Source: Gordionus sp. m RMFG-2023 (lineage: Eukaryota; Nematomorpha; Gordioida; Chordodea; Parachordodidae). From it: a stretch of DNA of 64,000 nt. This document shows, piece by piece, positions 9,949 to 18,925 of the stretch; position 1 is the stretch's first letter; the number at the start of each line of letters is the position of its first letter. Where the stretch lies: the NCBI RefSeq assembly GCF_954871325.1, contig NC_088778.1, positions 33,864,730-33,928,729 on the forward strand, in the 5' to 3' direction. The notes under the pieces were generated by a model. That model did no database searches and was not told where the DNA came from. It worked only from the letters and a program-made list of their open reading frames with translations. A program made the position numbers and the translations under genes.

Positions 9949-12900
9949 ATGACCGTGGCGTTAGGAGGGGGCAAGAAAGAGTTGAGAGTTAAAATGTTGC
10001 AGCAGGAGGTTCAAAGGGAGTTAATGTATCTGCCGAGTCCAAGGGTATGGTTCGATATCAACGGGAAGATGGTATCTATGTTATTTGATACCGGAGCAGC
10101 TATTTCGGTGATGGGATATGAGGATTTTAGAAGACTTTGGCCGGGTAGTAATATAATTAGAGACGTTATGCAAGTGAGGCAGTTTGATGGATCGGAGATG
10201 GAGATGATGGGAAGAGTGCATATTGGGGAGGTAGGAAGAGAAGGATGTAAAATGTTGGACTTATGGATAATTAACCGAGACGTTGAGCCGGTGATGGGAT
10301 GGGATTGGATTACAAATGTAGGGCCGAGGTATGGATTCTGGGGAGTATTTGCCCGATGGGGAGTATTTGTGGCGATCGAAGAAGATATTCGGGAAGACTT
10401 GATAAATATGGTCCGAGTGAATGAAGAGAAGAGAATGTCGAGAGAAAATTTGGAATGGATGGAGGGCCGAGATAATATTGAAGTAGACGATGGAAGATCC
10501 ATGTTTTGGGGGGAAAGTGAAGAGAATGCGAGAGAATATATGTTGGGGAGAGGTCCGATTTATGTAGATGGAGAAATAGGAAATGTCCAAGACAGTAGAT
10601 ATGGAGTATTGAGGCCGCTGGTTAGTGAGAAGAAGGGAGAGAATTTTGTAGAACAAGGAGTTGCGAAAAATTTGTGGGGGTGTGGAGAGGGAATAAAGGA
10701 TGTCCAAAAGGAGGTGGAGAAGTTAGTGGAGAGGTATGGAGAAATATTTGAGGAAGAGTTGGGTTGTTTGAAGGGTTATGAGGTGGAGATTCGGATGAAG
10801 GAGGGATGTGTGCCGAAGTATTGTGCTGTACGTCGTGTACCTTTTGAATGGAGGCGAGAGGTAGAGCAAGAGTTGGATAGATGGGTAAAGGAAGATATTG
10901 TATGTCCGGTCGAATTTAGCGAGTGGGCGACACCTTTAGTACCGGTGAAAAAGGCTAATGGGAAGTTGAGATTATGTGCAGATTTCCGAGTAACATTGAA
11001 TCCGTGGGTAGTGGAAGTAAAATATCCGTTACCGAGGATAGAGGAGATATTGGCGAATTTGAAGGGGAGTTTATATTTTTCGAAGGTGGATTTTTCTAAT
11101 GCGTATTTGCAGTTGAAGGTAAGGAAGGAGATGCAGAAGTTGCTGACCATAACTACGCCCAAGGGACTATTTGCGTTTAAGAGATTGCCGTTTGGGTTGA
11201 GTGTTTCGGCACCCATATTTCAGAGGACAATGGCGGCCGTTTTTCAGGGTTTGGAGGGAGTGTTTTACTATATGGACGATGTCTTGATAACAGGTATTAC
11301 GCAGGAGGAGCATAATAGGAGGCTGGAGGAGGTATTTTGGAGAATCAAGGAGAAGGGATTGCGTGCTAGTAGAGAGAAAAGTATGTTTGGAGTAATGGAG
11401 GTTGTTTATTTGGGTCATCGGATTAATGGAGTGGAGGTTAGACCGTTGGATAAGAATATGGTGGGTATTGCAAACATGTTGAGGCCGAAATGCAAGTCGG
11501 AAATACAGTCGTTTCTGGGAATGGTTAACTATTATCACAGGTTTGTAGAGAATTTTGCGGAGATAGCGGCACCTTTGTACCAGTTGTTGAAAAAGGGAGA
11601 GAGATTTGATTGGGGAGATGAACAGGAGGAGGCGTTTGAGGAGTTGAAGTGCCGGATTGGAAAAGAGCCCGTCTTAGTGTGTTTTAATAATGAACTGGAG
11701 GTGATATTGGCGGTAGATGCGTCTCAAAGGGGAGTAGGAGGAGCGTTATTGCATCGTATAGAAGAGCTGGAGAGACCGGTGTTATTTTTTTCTAGAATTT
11801 TTAGGGCCGCGGAGACGAGATATTCGGTAATTGAGCAAGAGGCATTAGCTGTAATTTTCGGATTGACAAAGTGTCGGGAGTATTTGATTGGGCGTCGTTT
11901 TGTAGTCTATACGGATCATAAGCCGTTGATTCATTTATTCCGGAAGGATAACAAGGAGTTGATGATGTCGCCGAGGTTGCAGAGGTGGTTATTGATGGTG
12001 GGTAGTTTTGACATGGAGATGAGATATCGTAGAGGCCGAGAAAATTATTTGCCGGACATAATGTCGAGATGCGGAGCAGGGGAGGATGTGGAAGAAGGTA
12101 GTACAGAGGAGATGTGTAAGAAGGAGGTAGCGATGGTCATGGTGGTATCGAGAATGTTGAAGGGAGGTCCGGTAACGTGGGAGGAGATTCGGAAAGAGAC
12201 GCAAAAAGATAGGGATTTGAGTCGAATAAAAGAATGTATAATGGGCCGGAAGCCGTGGAAAGAAGGAGATAGAGCTTATAAAAATGTTGGAGGAGAATTG
12301 ACGGTGATGGACGAATGTGTAGTCCGGGGAAATAGGGCAGTGATACCTGGGAAGTTGAGAGGAATGGTTTTAACAATGTTGCATGCAGGTCATCAGGGAA
12401 TGGAGCGTATGAAACAATGGGGACGAGAATATGTATGGTGGCCGAGGATGAATGTGGAGATTGAGGAACTAGCAAGACAATGTGTAGTATGCAATACTTG
12501 GGCCAGGATGCCAGCAAGAGATAGAGAAGGGACTTGGCCGAAAACAGCGGAGCCGTGGGAGAGGGTTCATGTCGATTTCTTCGAGTACGAAAAAAAGGAT
12601 TATTTTCTAGTGGTTGATGCATTTTCTAAATGGGTGGAGTTTGAAGTTGTAGGAGGGTTGACAACGCAAGTAGTGGTCAGAAAATTGAAGAATTTGTGGG
12701 CAAAGTTTGGAGTGGCTAAATCAATCGTGTCTGACGGTGGACCAGCGTTTAGTAGTGCAGAGTTTGCGAAATTTTGCAAAGAAAATAGGATACGGCATAT
12801 TTTATCTCCTCCATACCACCCAAGCTCCAATGGGCAGGCAGAGCGGATGGTGGGGTTGGTGAAAGATTGGTTACGAAAGGCAAAGTATGGGAAGGGAGAA

Positions 12901-13236
12901 GTATGGACGTCGGTGATGTATTATAATAATAGTAGGAGGGGAGAGGATTTGTCTCCAGCAGAGAAGTTTTTAGGGCGCAGAACGAGGATTGGGTTAGATG
13001 CTCTGAGGCCAGAGTCTGAGGGTCCGAGGAGAGAACGGGAGGAGGAGGGACTAGCAAAGTTTATGGTGGGACAGTCGGTGTGGGCGAGGGTATATGGTGA
13101 AAAGGAGAAATGGCGAGCCGGAGTTGTGATGGAAAGGGTGGGAAAAAAGTTAAGTCGGGTCCGTTTTCAGGATGGTAAGGTTGGTGTAAGACATGAAGAT
13201 CAGATACGCAGAGGAACGGAAGCGGGGCGAAAGTGA
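9949..13236 (+). CDS. pol: Pol polyprotein: protease, reverse transcriptase, RNase H, integrase
   Basis: 1095 residues from the first AUG, or longer if read through from ORF1. The aspartic protease has LFDTGAAISVMG near residue 46. RT has RLPFGLSVSAPIFQRTM and the catalytic YYMDDVLI near residue 440. RNase H has AVDASQRGVGGALL, IEQEALAVIFGL and VVYTDHKPL. The integrase zinc-binding module has HAGHQ and CVVCNTW near residues 810-850. The DDE core has HVDFFEY/VVDAFSKW, IVSDGGPAFS and PSSNGQAERM. All key catalytic residues are present and there are no internal stops. The domain order places it in Ty3/gypsy. It copies the element RNA into DNA and inserts it. Confidence 0.95.
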   Translation: MTVALGGGKKELRVKMLQQEVQRELMYLPSPRVWFDINGKMVSMLFDTGAAISVMGYEDFRRLWPGSNIIRDVMQVRQFDGSEMEMMGRVHIGEVGREGCKMLDLWIINRDVEPVMGWDWITNVGPRYGFWGVFARWGVFVAIEEDIREDLINMVRVNEEKRMSRENLEWMEGRDNIEVDDGRSMFWGESEENAREYMLGRGPIYVDGEIGNVQDSRYGVLRPLVSEKKGENFVEQGVAKNLWGCGEGIKDVQKEVEKLVERYGEIFEEELGCLKGYEVEIRMKEGCVPKYCAVRRVPFEWRREVEQELDRWVKEDIVCPVEFSEWATPLVPVKKANGKLRLCADFRVTLNPWVVEVKYPLPRIEEILANLKGSLYFSKVDFSNAYLQLKVRKEMQKLLTITTPKGLFAFKRLPFGLSVSAPIFQRTMAAVFQGLEGVFYYMDDVLITGITQEEHNRRLEEVFWRIKEKGLRASREKSMFGVMEVVYLGHRINGVEVRPLDKNMVGIANMLRPKCKSEIQSFLGMVNYYHRFVENFAEIAAPLYQLLKKGERFDWGDEQEEAFEELKCRIGKEPVLVCFNNELEVILAVDASQRGVGGALLHRIEELERPVLFFSRIFRAAETRYSVIEQEALAVIFGLTKCREYLIGRRFVVYTDHKPLIHLFRKDNKELMMSPRLQRWLLMVGSFDMEMRYRRGRENYLPDIMSRCGAGEDVEEGSTEEMCKKEVAMVMVVSRMLKGGPVTWEEIRKETQKDRDLSRIKECIMGRKPWKEGDRAYKNVGGELTVMDECVVRGNRAVIPGKLRGMVLTMLHAGHQGMERMKQWGREYVWWPRMNVEIEELARQCVVCNTWARMPARDREGTWPKTAEPWERVHVDFFEYEKKDYFLVVDAFSKWVEFEVVGGLTTQVVVRKLKNLWAKFGVAKSIVSDGGPAFSSAEFAKFCKENRIRHILSPPYHPSSNGQAERMVGLVKDWLRKAKYGKGEVWTSVMYYNNSRRGEDLSPAEKFLGRRTRIGLDALRPESEGPRREREEEGLAKFMVGQSVWARVYGEKEKWRAGVVMERVGKKLSRVRFQDGKVGVRHEDQIRRGTEAGRK

Positions 13237-14525
13237 CAGGGGCAAGAGGTCAACGAGAGGTCCGAAGTTCAAAAAAATATATATAGGTCAAGGTCACGGG
13301 GGTGGTGTAGGTGGTCGTTCCGGAAGGCGGAAGGGAAAGGGGAAGTATGATATAAAGAGGGGTATATATATATATAAGGTGGGAATATAAGTCAAAGTAT
13401 GATCGAGTCAAATTGTAAAGAAAAATTATAATGTATCAGAGTAAAATAGTAAAAGGAAAATTGTTTTTTTTTGAATTTTTTTTTGTGTGAAATTTGGTGG
13501 AGCTGAAATAAATATTAGAGAAATGTTTAAAAAATGTTGAATTAAATAAATTAAGGAGAAATAAATTATTAAAAAAAAAAAATATTTTTTTGGAAGTTTA
13601 GGTTAAATAAAATAATGTAAAGGGAAAAGGGTTTTGAAAGTGTATATTAAGTAAAATAAATTTTCGAAATATATTTGGTGGAATAAACCGGTAACGAAGA
13701 AGGAATAAGCGGCGGAATAATATTGAAGCGAAAATAGTTGAAGGTTCTTGTGGTAAACGGAGGGGCGGAGGCAGGAATAGAATGGGTATGAATAATGGGA
13801 ATAGGTGGATGGGATGATGTAATAAAGAGAAGTATTGAGAAAAATAAAAATTAATTTTAAAAAAAAAAAACAAAAAGTAATGGTAAAAAAAAAAATTAAT
13901 AACGGGGTTAGGGTTGAGTGATTTGTATTATAATGTTTTTTATATTATAATGTTAATAACGGGGTTAGGGTTGAGTGATTTGTATTATAATGTTTTTTAT
14001 ATTATAATGTTGTATTTTGTTGGCAGGGAAGAGTGAATTAAAAGGAAAAAATAATAATAATAATAATAATATGTTAATAAAGAGAGTAATGGTTGTTTGT
14101 TGTTTTTAATTTTTCTTAAGAGAAAAATAGTAGGAGTTAAGGTTAAATGATAAAAAATATAATAAATAAAAGTTTTTCTGTTAACGAAAATAGAGAGAGA
14201 AAGAGAAAAAAAAATAGAGTTAGGAAGATGGGGTATTGAAATATAAAGGAAATGATTTACGAGTAAGAGAGTGTTGAGAATAGGAAAATTTTGAATAAGT
14301 AAGAGAAGAAGAAAACATAAAATTCATAATTTTATTCGGTAGAGGAAAATATCATTTTATTCGGTATGCCGATTGTTAATAAGTAAGTCGTTATATATAT
14401 ATATGCAAGGAGAGTGATGAGGAAAGGGGAGGGAAGAAAAGGGGGAAAGCAAAGAAAAAAAAAAAAATAGTAATATGAGAAGGTAAATAATTATGTGATA
14501 TAGATATGTAGACCTGGGTACTCAT
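13237..14525 (+). other. Non-coding purine-rich region between pol and ORF3 of the gypsy element
   Basis: No ORF of note. The strand is A/G-rich with A runs. A 57-bp unit with GGGGTTAGGGTTGAGTG, then TTGTATTATAATG, is duplicated in tandem at about 13896-14010; it contains a telomere-like GGTTAGGGTT by chance or descent. An AAT microsatellite lies near 14049-14070. Confidence 0.6.
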
Positions 14526-14921
14526 TTGATGCGAAATACGATAATTAGTGCGGATATGGAACCGCTTGCTAGTGAATGGAGGGCTTTAGCCCAGGAAGGC
14601 ACGAGATCAATGGAGGGGAGAAGACCATCACCATCAGAGCACTCAAGGGAAACGGTACGTGAAGAAAGAGACAGGGTGATATGTTATGGTTGTGGAATGG
14701 CGGGACATATCCGCCGGTGGTGTCCCAAGGAACGGTTTGATACTATGGGAGGGCGAACCTGGAAGGAGTCGGAGCCAACGTCCGCATCTTCCGATAACAG
14801 AGCAATACAATCAGATCAACGAATGGCGTCGGACACGCCAGTGTTACGGGTAGGAGAAGATGAGTATAGGCAGTTGTTGGGGCCAACGAGGTCCGATAAA
14901 GGGGGGAAATGTCATAAATGA
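14526..14921 (+). CDS. ORF3: small zinc-knuckle protein of the gypsy element
   Basis: 131 residues in the position where some gypsy elements carry env, but with no signal peptide, membrane segment or env motif. A single CCHC knuckle, CYGCGMAGHIRRWC, lies near residues 54-67, in a charged, Ser/Glu-rich protein. The last codons run over the polypurine tract and into the first bases of the 3' LTR. Its composition matches pol, not the AT-rich flanks, which argues that it is a real gene of the element. It could be a displaced nucleocapsid exon joined to other ORFs by splicing, or a separate accessory protein. Confidence 0.6.
   Translation: MMRNTIISADMEPLASEWRALAQEGTRSMEGRRPSPSEHSRETVREERDRVICYGCGMAGHIRRWCPKERFDTMGGRTWKESEPTSASSDNRAIQSDQRMASDTPVLRVGEDEYRQLLGPTRSDKGGKCHK
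14897..14909 (+). promoter_or_regulatory. Polypurine tract before the 3' LTR
   Basis: A purine run, AAAGGGGGGAAA, directly abuts the TG of the 3' LTR. It is the expected primer for plus-strand DNA synthesis. Confidence 0.85.
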
Positions 14922-15268
14922 GTGACATATTTGATGATATTTATTGCGTGAACATTAATAAATAAAATTGTGCAGGTTCATTATTAGACCGTATTTTAAT
15001 ATTTTGTTTTATTTTATTTTTAGATATCGAAATTAAGTTTTGTTAAATCATAATGAGATTGTATTTTATGCGCTTCCCTATAAAAGGGAAGCGAAATATT
15101 ATAAAATGATTATTAACTATTTTATTTTTGTTTTTAATATATTTTTTTTTTTGGTTGTAATAGTAAATTTTGAAATAAAATTATTCATTTTTTTGTGTGG
15201 GAAATTCAATAAAATTATTATACTCGGAGTCTTGCTTTCTATTCGGACTTATACGGCACAACGTGATA
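14910..15268 (+). repeat. 3' LTR of the gypsy element
   Basis: 359 bp, the same as the 5' LTR except for one base seen by eye, followed by the CATAT target duplication at 15269-15273. Confidence 0.95.
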
Positions 15269-16935
15269 CATATAACTTAAACAATAATTCGGAAGAAAGA
15301 ATGTAAAAGTTAATATTTTTTTTATAAAAATATTCATCATAATTTATACATTTTTGGAAAATAGCATTTATATATAAAAAAGAGTGAACCAAAAATGCTT
15401 TTTGAAAAATGGAATATAAGATAAGTCTTAAGACAAAAGTGAAATGTAATAAAATTTTTAATAATAGATCCATAAAATTACTAAATAATATAATATATCA
15501 AATATAATTTTTTATATAGTGAGTAATTTTATTTTATTTATTAAAAGTAAAATATAATTATAAAACTATTAATAAAATTAAATTATAAAATAAATTTAAA
15601 AAATTAAAGGACAATACAAACAGTGTAATATTTTATGTCTTAGATTTACAGTATATCTAATTTTATCAATTATCATATGACAATCAACTAATTTTTACTA
15701 ATCTAGCCAATTATATATTTTAAAACTATAAAATATTGATAAGGACATCAGAAAATATCTTTTAAAGACATTGTGAAATAAATAATATGAAAATTAATTT
15801 TAAATATTCTTTTTAAAATAAGATGGCGTTCAATAATTGAATGCAAAATGTTGCATTATTTATTATCAAGAGCATTGATTAGTAAAATTTGTTAAAATAT
15901 TAACTGTAATATATTCTCAAATTGTAAAATATGTCTGTAAAGTGGAATTTTACCTAGTATTTTGTAACTAATTCTATATAATAGAGGAATATCGTCTATA
16001 TGCCAACTTACATTTTCTAAATAAATTTCTTATACTTGTTTGGAATAAATTAATACCATGCATTTATATTAATGTATATACAAGTAATTTATTGTATTTT
16101 ATATAAACTAATAACATATTTGTTCTCCCAAACGGGAGTCTGGGGGCGAAGCCCCCAGTAATTTTATAATTCCTCCCCCCCCTTAGGAAAATTCTGGCTA
16201 CGCCTTTGAGTAGAAAGTTTTATTTGGAAAGTAATTCTATGATTGTTTGCAATATATAGATTTGGTCGATGAATTAGTGTAAATACCGTCATTAATTATT
16301 AGTGAATATTTTATTTTATTATCGTTATTACAGCCCTCCCCTCTTTTACGCATGTGTCAGATTTTACAGCAAATTTTGTCCTATTTAATCTCAAAATTTA
16401 ATAGATAACCCCCAAAATGTTCCTACCCCCATTAAAGCCGTCTACCCCCTATCCCCCTCAAAAAAATAGGATGCAATGTTCCTACCCCCTCCGCTTATGT
16501 AGGCGCTGATGCTTTCCAAAATCTACTATTTCTCACAGTAACAAAAAAAATTTACGAAAAGAATAATATTTTTTTAAAAATATAAATAATAGATTATTCT
16601 ACAAATCGTATTAATAGATAGCTTAGCAGCAAAGTCCAAACAACGTTAGTTATGTTAAAATACTTAAATTATATAATTGTGTGTAGTGTTGTTAAAAAGT
16701 CCGAATTGTGTCGATTTTATACAGCTGGATTATATTTAATTAAACTTTTATAAGAAAATAAATAAAATATATAAAAAATCTACGTTTTTATTCATTTCTC
16801 CAATTAGGTCTTGATCATTAAAAAATAATTATAATTACATATATTTCGAATATATTGCCGAATCCTTTTAAATCTATTTTCCTCTGTACTCAAAATTAAA
16901 AATTTATTCCTGTTAAAGAAGCCATTTAAAAAGTC

Positions 16936-17754
16936 ATGTCGAAATTCACTTCTATACTTGCAAGAACATTTTTACAATGTCGTCCTATGACAAATGTCTC
17001 TACTAAAAATATGAATATGCTATCATTAATGAAATCCAATAGCAATCCTATAAATCGTTTAGCTATTCTCTCTATTAGTGATTTTAACAAGAGACATAAA
17101 AGTAGTGCTACATCATCTCTTGCCGATAAAGAGCTGGCTACCTTTCTTCAAGATGAAATAGAAAATGAAACAAAATCAATGGAGACTAAGGCTACTTCCC
17201 CAACATTTGAAGGCTTTAATACTGAATTAAAGGATGCTAAAGTTATATTGACCAAAAAATCTGGAAAAGAATCTTTCAAAGTTATTTTTAATGTAAATAA
17301 TTCACTAGATAATAATTCAGAGGAAGAATATTCTGAACAAAAAAATGTATCTGACAATAAATCAAATGAAGATGTTGAGTTAGGCTCTCCAATCTCAAAA
17401 CCCACCTATACAATAGAGCTAGAAAAAAATGGTCAGATAATGGCTTTTTATTGCTCTTTTGCAGAAGAGGGGTCTTATGAAGATGGCAACCAATCTTCTC
17501 CAGATTCTGCTGGTTATTCAGATCTATATAGAATAGATGAAATATCAATATATCAAAATGAATATACAGATGATAGTTATTCAGTAACTTGTGATCTTTT
17601 AGATGAACAAATGTATGAAAAATTGTTTAACATGCTTGAAGACAGGGGTCTTGGAAATGAGTTTGCTAGTAAATTGGCTGAATTCAGTACAGCTTATGAA
17701 CATAAATTGTATGTTAATTTGCTGTCAAAAATCAAGAATTTTATTTCATCTTAA
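16936..17754 (+). CDS. C1QBP: C1QBP / p32 (MAM33 family) mitochondrial matrix protein
   Basis: 272 residues with no intron. The family forms an acidic doughnut-shaped trimer in the mitochondrial matrix and supports mitochondrial translation and RNA-protein assembly. The N-terminus (MSKFTSILARTFLQCRP) is basic, Ser-rich and without acidic residues, as in a mitochondrial presequence. From residue ~62, the family fold is recognisable: DKELATFLQDEIENE, FKVIFNVNNS, an acidic Glu/Asp/Ser loop (~118-138), TIELEKNGQIMAFYCSF, DEISIYQNE, and the conserved C-terminus LEDRGLGNEFASKLAEFS then AYEHKLYVNLLSKIKNF. The ATG at 16936 is the first in frame and gives the presequence. AATAAA at 17793-17798 is a likely polyadenylation signal. 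The gene starts 420 bp after the nested transposon block. Confidence 0.93.
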   Translation: MSKFTSILARTFLQCRPMTNVSTKNMNMLSLMKSNSNPINRLAILSISDFNKRHKSSATSSLADKELATFLQDEIENETKSMETKATSPTFEGFNTELKDAKVILTKKSGKESFKVIFNVNNSLDNNSEEEYSEQKNVSDNKSNEDVELGSPISKPTYTIELEKNGQIMAFYCSFAEEGSYEDGNQSSPDSAGYSDLYRIDEISIYQNEYTDDSYSVTCDLLDEQMYEKLFNMLEDRGLGNEFASKLAEFSTAYEHKLYVNLLSKIKNFISS

Positions 17755-17953
17755 TGTAAAATCAAAGTATATACTATGTAAATAATTAACAAAATAAAAT
17801 TTTATAAATTTATATTGTACGAACTGATTTATTTGACATTGTTATAAACTTGTTTACATATTAAATATAATGTCCAAATCGTAATCATAGGTAGAAATAA
17901 TACATTAAAAAATTATAATTAATTAATTAATAAGTAGCATGGTATGCCAGATA

Positions 17954-18187
17954 TTATTTCACAATTTTTTGATCTATTTTGTCTTTAACAGACACCCAAA
18001 TTGATAGCAAGGCAGATGTTATATAAGGGTTTATAAACATTGTAATGTGAGGAATGATGTTATTTGGATAAAGCCTAAGATTAGCGTAATTAGGATATAT
18101 TGGGATAGTGTTTGGTAAGGCAGTGTTTAAAATTTCCCATCCCAAATTTTCTTTTGTGAACAAATTTTTTTCTGGATTCTTCCTAAA
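17954..18187 (-). CDS. Possible terminal exon, unknown protein
   Basis: An open frame ending at 17954 reads like protein (LGWEILNTALPNTIPIYPNY; SALLSIWVSVKDKIDQKIVK). It begins after a plausible acceptor (TGTTTAG near 18188). It would converge on C1QBP, ending 200 bp from it. No upstream exon was found in the MITE-rich DNA beyond, and I do not recognise the family. Confidence 0.4.
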   Translation of the reverse strand, partial: FRKNPEKNLFTKENLGWEILNTALPNTIPIYPNYANLRLYPNNIIPHITMFINPYITSALLSIWVSVKDKIDQKIVK

Positions 18188-18234
18188 CACTTTAAAATAT
18201 TAAAATAATTTTTTTTATCATTAAGAAATAATTT

Positions 18235-18925
18235 CAATGTTTTACTATTAGCGGATTGATAAAATTTAGTTAATAAACTAAGATATATATTAGCTTAGAT
18301 ACCTTGGTTAGCTTGTTAAACACATTAGGTATTGTGGCATTTGTTAATTATATTTAAAATGCATCTATTCCTATAAAAAATCTCTCATACAGATCACATT
18401 AGTTTAAAAAAATGTTTGATATAAAATACAATGATTTACTATGAGTGGATTGATAAAATTAAGTTTAATAAACTAAGATACATATTAATCAATTAGCTAT
18501 TATTATAGTTTTAGCTTTTTAAATACATTAGGTATTGTTGCCTTTAGTGATCTGCATTGGGCCTAATTTTTCAAGCCCAGCTCGGCCCCAAAATTTTTTT
18601 AAAAAAGTTTTGCCGGCATGGCTCAAACTTGTATTTCATTTTAAAAAAATTTACGGGGCAGACCCGGCCTGAATTTATTTAAATATAGAAATTAATTTTT
18701 ATAATTACTTAAAATAAAAGACATATGTTATATAGCTATTAGTTTCAATAAATTAAAGTAAATTTTTTTTATTTTACATATAAAATTGATAAATTTTGAT
18801 ATATTTAATAAAATTTCCAAAGTCCGTTCAGGTCGGTACTAACTTTGTGGATCTCTAGTGTTGCTTTTGTTAATTATATTTAAAATGCATCTATTCCAAT
18901 AAATCTCACTGATATAACATTATTT
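18235..18925. repeat. Two diverged direct copies of a ~185-bp repeat, one split by a MITE
   Basis: The block at 18235-18420 (GGATTGATAAAATT, then AACTAAGATA, CATTAGGTATTG and AAAATGCATCTATTCC) recurs at 18430-18544 and continues at 18860-18925. The break holds the MITE described next. Confidence 0.7.
18545..18859. mobile_element. hAT-like MITE, copy A
   Basis: Starts TAGTGATCTGCATTGGGCC and ends GTGGATCTCTA(GT). The flanks GTTGCCTT and GTTGCTTT look like an aged 8-bp TSD. It is the same family as 32986-33363. The interior has GGCC-rich inverted segments and no coding capacity. Confidence 0.75.

Larger units (their letters stand above)
8006..15268 (+). mobile_element. Intact-looking Ty3/gypsy LTR retrotransposon (7263 bp)
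   Basis: Two 359-bp LTRs (8006-8364 and 14910-15268) bound the element, and the 5-bp TSD CATAT occurs at 8001-8005 and 15269-15273. In order it has a PBS, a repeat-rich leader, ORF1 with zinc knuckles, a pol ORF in the same frame behind one UGA, a purine-rich non-coding stretch, a third ORF and a polypurine tract. The protein order protease-RT-RNase H-integrase is that of Ty3/gypsy (Metaviridae). By eye the LTRs differ at one position (T versus C within GGAGTYTTGC), so insertion was recent and activity is plausible. The coding strand is strongly purine/G-biased and C-poor, unlike the surrounding DNA. Confidence 0.95.
7863..16208. mobile_element. Non-autonomous hAT-like element, second layer of the nest
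   Basis: Termini are CATAGGCGTAGCCAG at 7863 and CTGGCTACGCCTTTG ending at 16208, inverted repeats with one mismatch over 15 bp. The 8-bp TSD AGTAGAAA lies at 7855-7862 and 16209-16216. Its own DNA is 7863-8005 plus 15269-16208, about 1.08 kb, AT-rich and non-coding, with C/G runs near both ends. The CA-AGGCGTAGCCAG type of end is common in animal hAT elements. It was later hit by the gypsy element. Confidence 0.88.
7527..16508. mobile_element. hAT-like MITE, outermost layer of a nested insertion
   Basis: The terminal inverted repeat starts CAGCGTCTACATG at 7527 and ends TATGTAGGCGCTG at 16508. It is flanked by the 8-bp duplication ATGCTTTC at 7519-7526 and 16509-16516, the TSD length of hAT elements. 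Its own sequence is only 7527-7854 plus 16217-16508, about 0.6 kb; the rest is later insertions. A second, uninterrupted but inverted copy lies at 38968-39516 and matches it along its length, which confirms where the foreign DNA begins and ends. It encodes no protein. Confidence 0.9.

Noticed and set aside
9475-13057. Many minus-strand open frames opposite gag and pol
   Set aside because: Shadows of the purine-biased coding strand; none shows a domain.
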